Source: Oncomelania hupensis
Lineage: Eukaryota > Mollusca > Gastropoda > Littorinimorpha > Pomatiopsidae
NCBI GenBank assembly: GCA_036898135.1
Contig: CM072511.1
Location: forward strand, 75,333,990 to 75,397,989
DNA: 64,000 nucleotides
Direction of reading: 5' to 3'
In this document: piece after piece, positions 58,662 to 64,000 of the stretch
Position numbering within the stretch: position 1 is the first letter of the stretch
How the letters are laid out: the number at the start of each line of letters is the position of its first letter
The notes under the pieces: generated by a model
The model's database searches: none
Told to the model about the DNA's origin: nothing
The model's input: the letters and a program-made list of their open reading frames with translations, nothing else
Made by a program: the position numbers and the translations under genes

Positions 58662-59345
58662 ATATTCAGGAGTGTGAAAATTACTGTACCGTCAGCCTCA
58701 TCAGCCATACCCCCAGCAAGGTCCTCCTGAAAATAATACTCAACAGGTTGAAACCTTAAGCTGAACAAATCATAGCTGAAGAACAAACAATATTCAGGGC
58801 AGGGCGAGGTACCACTGAACAGATTTTCAACCTCAGAATAATCTGCGAGAAATACCTACTGCACCAACAACATCTATATCTGTGTTTGTAGACTTCAAGA
58901 AAGTGTTTGACAGAGCCTGGCATGCAGCTCTGTGGGCAACCATGAGAGTGTACAACATCGGCTCTAAAATTATGAAGTCATCAAAAGCCTTTATGACAAG
59001 GCTACCAGTGCAGTCCTCCACAACAGCTCCATCTGAAACTGGTGCAGAACAACAATCGGTGTGCTTCAAAAATGCTTACTTTCTCCCACATCTTCCTAGG
59101 GTGTATCATGTCAGATGCCCTTGCAGATCACGAAGGCACAGTCAGCATAGAGGGTAGAGCAATCTCCAATCTCCGTTTTGCAGATGACATTGATGGATTG
59201 GCTGGAGAGGAATAAAACTTTAACAGTTGGTGCAGAGGCTTGACACCACCTCCAGAGCCGGCTATGGAATGGAAATAAGTGCAGAGAAGACCAAAATGAT
59301 GACCAATAACACCACTGGCATCAACATGGACATCAACAAGGCCAA
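58662..59345 (+). mobile_element. RTE-like LINE, short internal fragment
   Basis: It runs from the ATTCAGGAGTGTGAAAATTA segment to GGACATCAACAAGGCC. Frames are broken: FVDFKKVFDRAWHAALWATM (two substitutions in the RT motif), then GVCFKNAYF where RQGCLLSP should be; FADDIDGLAGEE is followed by a stop. Dead. Confidence 0.85.
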
Positions 59346-60090
59346 AAAGAACACCTTGTGGCCCACGGAATCGATATGCCACTACATGTATAATATATTG
59401 TCATAACTCATATCCATCACTGTGGCCAATTTTAACATCTTTTCTGCACACAGTTGCAGTATGCATGTTAAAGGCTCTTTCTGGAGTCTACAATTCCAGG
59501 AAAACACTGTCTGCTTTGTGTTAACCTGCTTCTTTGCAGTGTTAACCTGCTTCTTTGCAGTATCTTTCACCTCGTTTTGGCTGTTTTTGTTTTTGTTTTG
59601 TTTCATGAGCATATTTTCTTGATGCCATTTTTCCCTAGCCACAAGGCCATCTCGTGTATGAGATTTCTTTTTGCGCATGTGCACTGAGAACAGAGCGCGG
59701 GACTTGGTTTGAAATTCTGTTGTTGTAGAAACTATTAAAAAAATTTAATAACAGCAAAAATTTGTATTTTCAGCGGACAAATTGTATAATATTTTGGGCC
59801 GAAAATGCGTAAAACTACGAGCTAGGTAGGCACATCTGCAGCTCTGGCATTAGATGAAAGCAGGTCTAGCAATCACTTCTGGCATGTTCCAACATTACTA
59901 AATGCCCTATTCATCATCCATTTTCAGTCGAAGGAATGTGTATTTCTCTAAACATCTTTTCTACCTTGACCTCTGTTTCTCGCAAAACACGTTATTGAAC
60001 TTATTCATCACAATTTATTTCCATATTGCAGTGCCCACTGTAGCTAGCTGTAGGATAGAAAAGCACACAGCACTGGCAGGTCTACACCTC
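59346..60090. other. No gene seen; short tandem duplication
   Basis: GTTAACCTGCTTCTTTGCAG occurs twice in tandem at about 59520-59561. Nothing else recognised. Confidence 0.5.
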
Positions 60091-60094
60091 TTAA

Positions 60095-60775
60095 GGCGGC
60101 GATACACGGTAAGACTAGATCTTATGATACCCGCATATGACTACGGAAATTCCCGGATCGGTAGGAATTGTCCTCAAGTCTTATCGATAGAGCATGTTCT
60201 ATTTTTTCACAGCGCGATACGACAGTGGAGGTCAGACAGCCAATCAAAACAGCTATTTAATTGAACTCCGAGGTGAAGGTCACTGAAAAACCGCGACCTA
60301 CAAACTGAAAAATGGCAGACCTGTCGAAGCACCAAACAGGAATTTTGATTTGAGTTGTACCATGAACATAGCTGCTACAAAGACCAAGGGACCAGAAACC
60401 GCGCACTTTCATCAATACAGGCGCGGTTTCATAAAGCCTGCAATATTTTGCTGGATCGTAAGTACAGCCGACAGCGTGATTTTTGTTGTCGTGTGACTCA
60501 TGTCAATGAACGATATGAAAATAAAGAATAATATATTTGTGCAATGCATATTAATATTACTTTAAAATTTTTTTAATGTTTTGAAAAACAAGCGTCATCA
60601 ATTTATCACGCGCTAACAATTGCTTTTGCAACTATTGAGATCTAGTTAGCCTTGGCCTTTACCGACAGGCTTATGACTCATACATACCGTGTATCAGCAA
60701 AGACATCAGATCTGCAGCGGCATACGCGGGTATCATAAGATCTACTACACCTAGTCTTACCGTGTATCGCTAGCT
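60095..60775. mobile_element. TTAA-flanked MITE-like transposon with long imperfect inverted repeats
   Basis: TTAA occurs at 60091-60094 and 60776-60779. The inner ends share GCGATACACGGTAAGACTAG, then ATCTTATGATACCCGC (left) against the reverse complement of the right end; the right arm has about 8 extra bases between the two blocks. Repeat arms total about 45-60 bp. No transposase. TTAA duplication fits piggyBac or Kolobok superfamilies. Confidence 0.7.
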
Positions 60776-61048
60776 TTAACCTTTAGGCTGCGCTGTCTTA
60801 CCTACGTAGTACGAGGTGTTTAACGCAAGCCTAATGCGATGTCTACGTACGTTGTACGAGTGATAGTATAAGGGAGGTAAAAGCGTTTATAATAAATCCT
60901 TGGTCATGATTATAAAACAAAAGTTGTTTCCCTTCAACTGTAATGTTTTAAAAACAAAAATCTTTTGGTTTAGAGGTAATTTTCAAACAAAAAGCACATG
61001 TCAAAGCACTTGTTGCTGGCGAAATTTTCCGCCTCGTTCGTCGCCATC

Positions 61049-61228
61049 ATGGCACGCAGAACATACACGGCAGAAGAGGTGGAGCAAATGTTTCAGGAAA
61101 ACTTTGATGATGATACTAGTGGGGATAAAGATTTTGATGCGGGTGATGATGTTTGTTTGACGGAGGCTGGATTACGATTCGGACGAAGTCAAGAAGATCG
61201 TTGCCTACAATCTTTAGCAGACGATGGT
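61049..61228 (+). CDS. Possible first exon, unidentified acidic protein
   Basis: From ATG 61049: MARRTYTAEEVEQMFQENFD, then an Asp-rich stretch and FGRSQEDRCLQSLADDG up to a plausible donor G|GTAGGTGAAA. An upstream in-frame ATG at 60998 would add 17 residues. The style recalls the acidic N-terminus of piggyBac-like (PGBD) transposases, and a TTAA with CCTTTAGGCTGCGC lies at 60776. No catalytic domain is visible downstream, so this stays a guess. Confidence 0.3.
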
Positions 61229-61234
61229 AGGTGA

Positions 61235-64000
61235 AAAAGATCTGTTATTTTCACTAGATCTATAATAATATTATTTGCCTTTTACACAGACTATTTCTGT
61301 ATTTATCAGGTTTTGATTACAGTCCATTTTGGTTCACATAATTTTGGGTAATAAATCTTATTTCTATTTTGCAATTCTTTGCGTACGACTTCAAGAATGG
61401 ATGTGCAGTTGAGTGAGAGTGAATTTGTTTGCTCATGCCCCTAACTTTCATCCCATAATTGTACTAACCAACAATCACACTTTTTTGTGTCTGTTCCTTG
61501 GAATCTTTATTGAATTTCCTTTCATTTGATATACTTTTATATATGACTGGAGGTCAAAAGGTGCATAATCACATGCTCACATCTTCAAACACTTCCAACT
61601 ATTTTATTTTAAAATATTATGTGAAGGAATTTGCTTGAATAGACATAAGAAACATAGCTTTAGCAGATAATACAGTGTTGGATTAGGTAAAAGCAACATT
61701 TAAGTTGAAGATTTGGGATTTTAATCCAGTCAGAGCTTTACTGAGCATGTGCAAAATGATGGAGAGACAACATGGTTCATAATGATCGCTTCTGTCTTAA
61801 AACAGGGGCTATCCATTTGTTTACTTCTGTTTGGATAGTAAAGGGATCATTTTAACAGGATATTTGCTTTAAATAGGATTTTTTAAATATACAAATTAAG
61901 AAACTACCCTTTAAAAAGTCGTGTGTCACACAGCCTTTCATACTTGAAGTAATAAAAAAAGGGTTATAATACAAGTTGCATCGAACAGAAAACAATATTT
62001 TCATTTTGTTTGGCATAATTCTAAACAAAAAAGCTGTTTGTAGGCATAAGTACACTATAAAATACAGTACTTTTAAGCTTCGGTGTCACATTTGTCACAA
62101 ATGACATATGTATTGTTATTATAATAATAAAAGGCAGTTTATTTTTAAATCCTGAATTTCTAGTAACTGAAAGTTGAATTGCACATGGTCAAACAGCCCA
62201 TTTCCTTTGGTTCAATGGCAGGAAGGAGAGAAGGTAAGTCTTTTTTGTGGTGTCACACTTATATTTTAGTCACAAATGAAACATTGACGTCACAAATGAC
62301 ATTATAAAATATGTATTATTATAAATAAATAACAGATTACATGAAATAAGTTAGATTTTAGGGTGTTTGAGTGTAGACACAACAAGCATGTCTCAACAGG
62401 AAGCTACATTAGCAGCCTAGGATTATTTTCTGATGTACTGCTATTTTGTGACACAATTTTGTTTCGTGTAACATATCACAAATGACACAAAATGTTTTAG
62501 TTTGTACAAGTTATGCTGTTCAGATTATTAATATGCTTGCTCAGTTTCATGAATTTTATTGCAACATTGTTTTAAGTTAAAACATTTGCATTGAATAACT
62601 TTTTTCATTCTAAGTACTTAGTTGTGTGTGTCATATGTTACAGAAATACATGTGACGACAAATTGTATTCTTACCATTGAAATAACATTTTCCATTTTTC
62701 TTTTTGTTTATTTTTTTTTCTTTTTTACTAGTTTAGGTCTTAGGCCTCTGTGGCCAGCTTTGCAAATACCTCTCCCAAACACAAATAATCTGAGGTGTTT
62801 ATGAAAATCAAGAGCGACTCAAAGTTGATCCTGACAGATGGGAGGCCTTTTAGGAGAAACAGAAAGGAGTGTTTAAATGATGGTATTGCAATCGATCCGA
62901 GCAAAAGACACAGAATGGGTCAACCCGCAAAACCAAAAATATCTACCACAAGAATGTTGTAAGGCTTTTTTCAAGAAAGCACTGGAAGAGCTACAAAAGG
63001 CTACCTCTTACAGTCAGCCGCAGATGATCAGTAGGCATTTGAATAAAGAATTGACCAAATGGCCACTGTTACAATGTTCTATGAACAAGGAAGTCTCAGC
63101 AGACATGATGATAATGAACCAGCACCTGTAACTCATTGCTTGGATCAGTCTGTGCCTTTGGCAGCCCGGTCTCCCAAACCCAGGTAAAATATAGTATTCT
63201 ATTCTATATTATCATTACTTCCTTCCAGAGTTAGTTTTCTTTTACATTAATGTACCTTGTGCAATGGCACTTAAAAAAAACAACTTTAAAGTATGTATGG
63301 ATACAAACCAACTGGCCAGGAACATTACACTTTGTTTGCCTTTGTTTCAGGATACAATATGGCAGTTCGATACAAAAACAGTATAACTTATAAGAGAAAG
63401 AAAGGCCAGAAATTTTATTATGGCCAAGTATGTGAATAAAAATTTACATAATTCGTTTTTACTGCATTTGGAAAATAGTTTAATATCTGATTCTGTACTT
63501 TTAATATTTTTGTTACGAAAGTACTTAAATTACATCCATAAAATTACTCTTTCCACAGTTTTCTTTCCAGAATTTTTTTAATTAGGAAATTGTAACAATC
63601 GGATCCCAACTTACTACCGAAGTATTTTAGTCTTGATTAAATAATGTTAAAATGTGCTGTATGGGACTGTTGCAGGTTGCTTTTGATCAGACAACAAGAC
63701 TGGCCACTGAAGTTTCTCCGGTCATGGGGACAATATTTCACTTTTCTCGAAAAAGATTACCTTGACCATGGTGTGGGGATAGATGGTTTAAACATAAATG
63801 TATTCAACAAACCAGATAATAAAAGGTTAAACCAACTATGGTGCACAAAAGCACAAGGCTTAAATGAGTGCTACCCAAATAATAAATAATTTATCAAAAA
63901 TATCACTGGCGGACAACAGGAAACAACAACACATTGATATAAATACAAGGAAAAAAGAAAAAAATAAATAAAAATAAAAGTAGATGAACTTGTTTTCCTT
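61235..64000. other. No confident gene
   Basis: Open segments with possible splice signals occur at 62880-63130, 63351-63430 (after TTTGTTTCAG, reading GYNMAVRYKNSITYKRKKG) and 63676-63790 (after TTGCAG, reading VAFDQTTRLATEVSPVMG). I recognise no family in them and could not join them. GTCACAAATGACA-type words recur at 62092-62490. The last 100 bp are A-rich. Confidence 0.35.

Noticed and set aside
62877..63131. 84-residue frame as an exon of a named gene
   Set aside because: No recognisable motif and no consistent splice partner; left unassigned.
48001..64000. N-terminal FAD-binding exon of the oxidase gene
   Set aside because: No minus-strand GxGxxG followed by a Rossmann-like segment with splice sites could be found by eye.

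Overview
This is an animal nuclear sequence made almost entirely of transposable elements, with one recognisable split host gene threaded through it. AT-rich DNA, exons with GT/AG junctions, many LINE families, tRNA-like SINEs and hAT-, pogo- and TTAA-type DNA transposons point to a metazoan. A lophotrochozoan such as a mollusc is my best guess, but this is inference; no single-copy marker settles it.

Host gene. Four exons of a polyamine/spermine oxidase-like flavin amine oxidase lie on the minus strand at 47090-47998, 15180-15306, 13361-13478 and 2872-3057. Their splice phases match exactly and they encode about 446 residues through the stop codon. The N-terminal FAD-binding exon was not found and is probably beyond the right edge. 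The intron between the first two exons is about 31.8 kb and holds much of the mobile DNA.

Retroelements. (1) An RTE-like LINE is present in eleven pieces in both orientations; the best, at 41412-43993, has an open frame but lacks the start of its endonuclease. (2) A Rex1/CR1-group LINE at about 34270-37705 has an intact 994-residue endonuclease/reverse transcriptase frame. (3) A LINE with an RNase H domain, I/jockey-like, has two neighbouring copies at 17270-22980 and several 3' scraps. (4) Two broken L2-like LINEs lie at 5540-8075 (plus) and 39228-40640 (minus). (5) A small Ty3/gypsy reverse transcriptase scrap lies near 3.4 kb. Three SINE-like insertions are visible.

DNA transposons. Four elements have CA-starting terminal inverted repeats and exact 6-bp target duplications: 599-2733 with a copy of itself nested at 1488-2546, 4769-5381, 6910-7632 and 44265-44693. 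A hAT-like composite at 40898-47036 has a 5-bp duplication and encloses two of the RTE copies. Other hAT-like transposase remnants lie at 8421-9574 and 56400-58164. There is a pogo/Tigger remnant at 28.2-28.45 kb and a TTAA-flanked element at 60095-60775.

Nesting gives a relative order of insertion. The 3' ends of the RNase H LINE and of unrelated repeats at 27.3 and 48.5 kb share a short conserved hairpin module, which is the most interesting cross-family signal here. From about 61 kb to the right edge no gene can be named, apart from one possible exon at 61049-61228.
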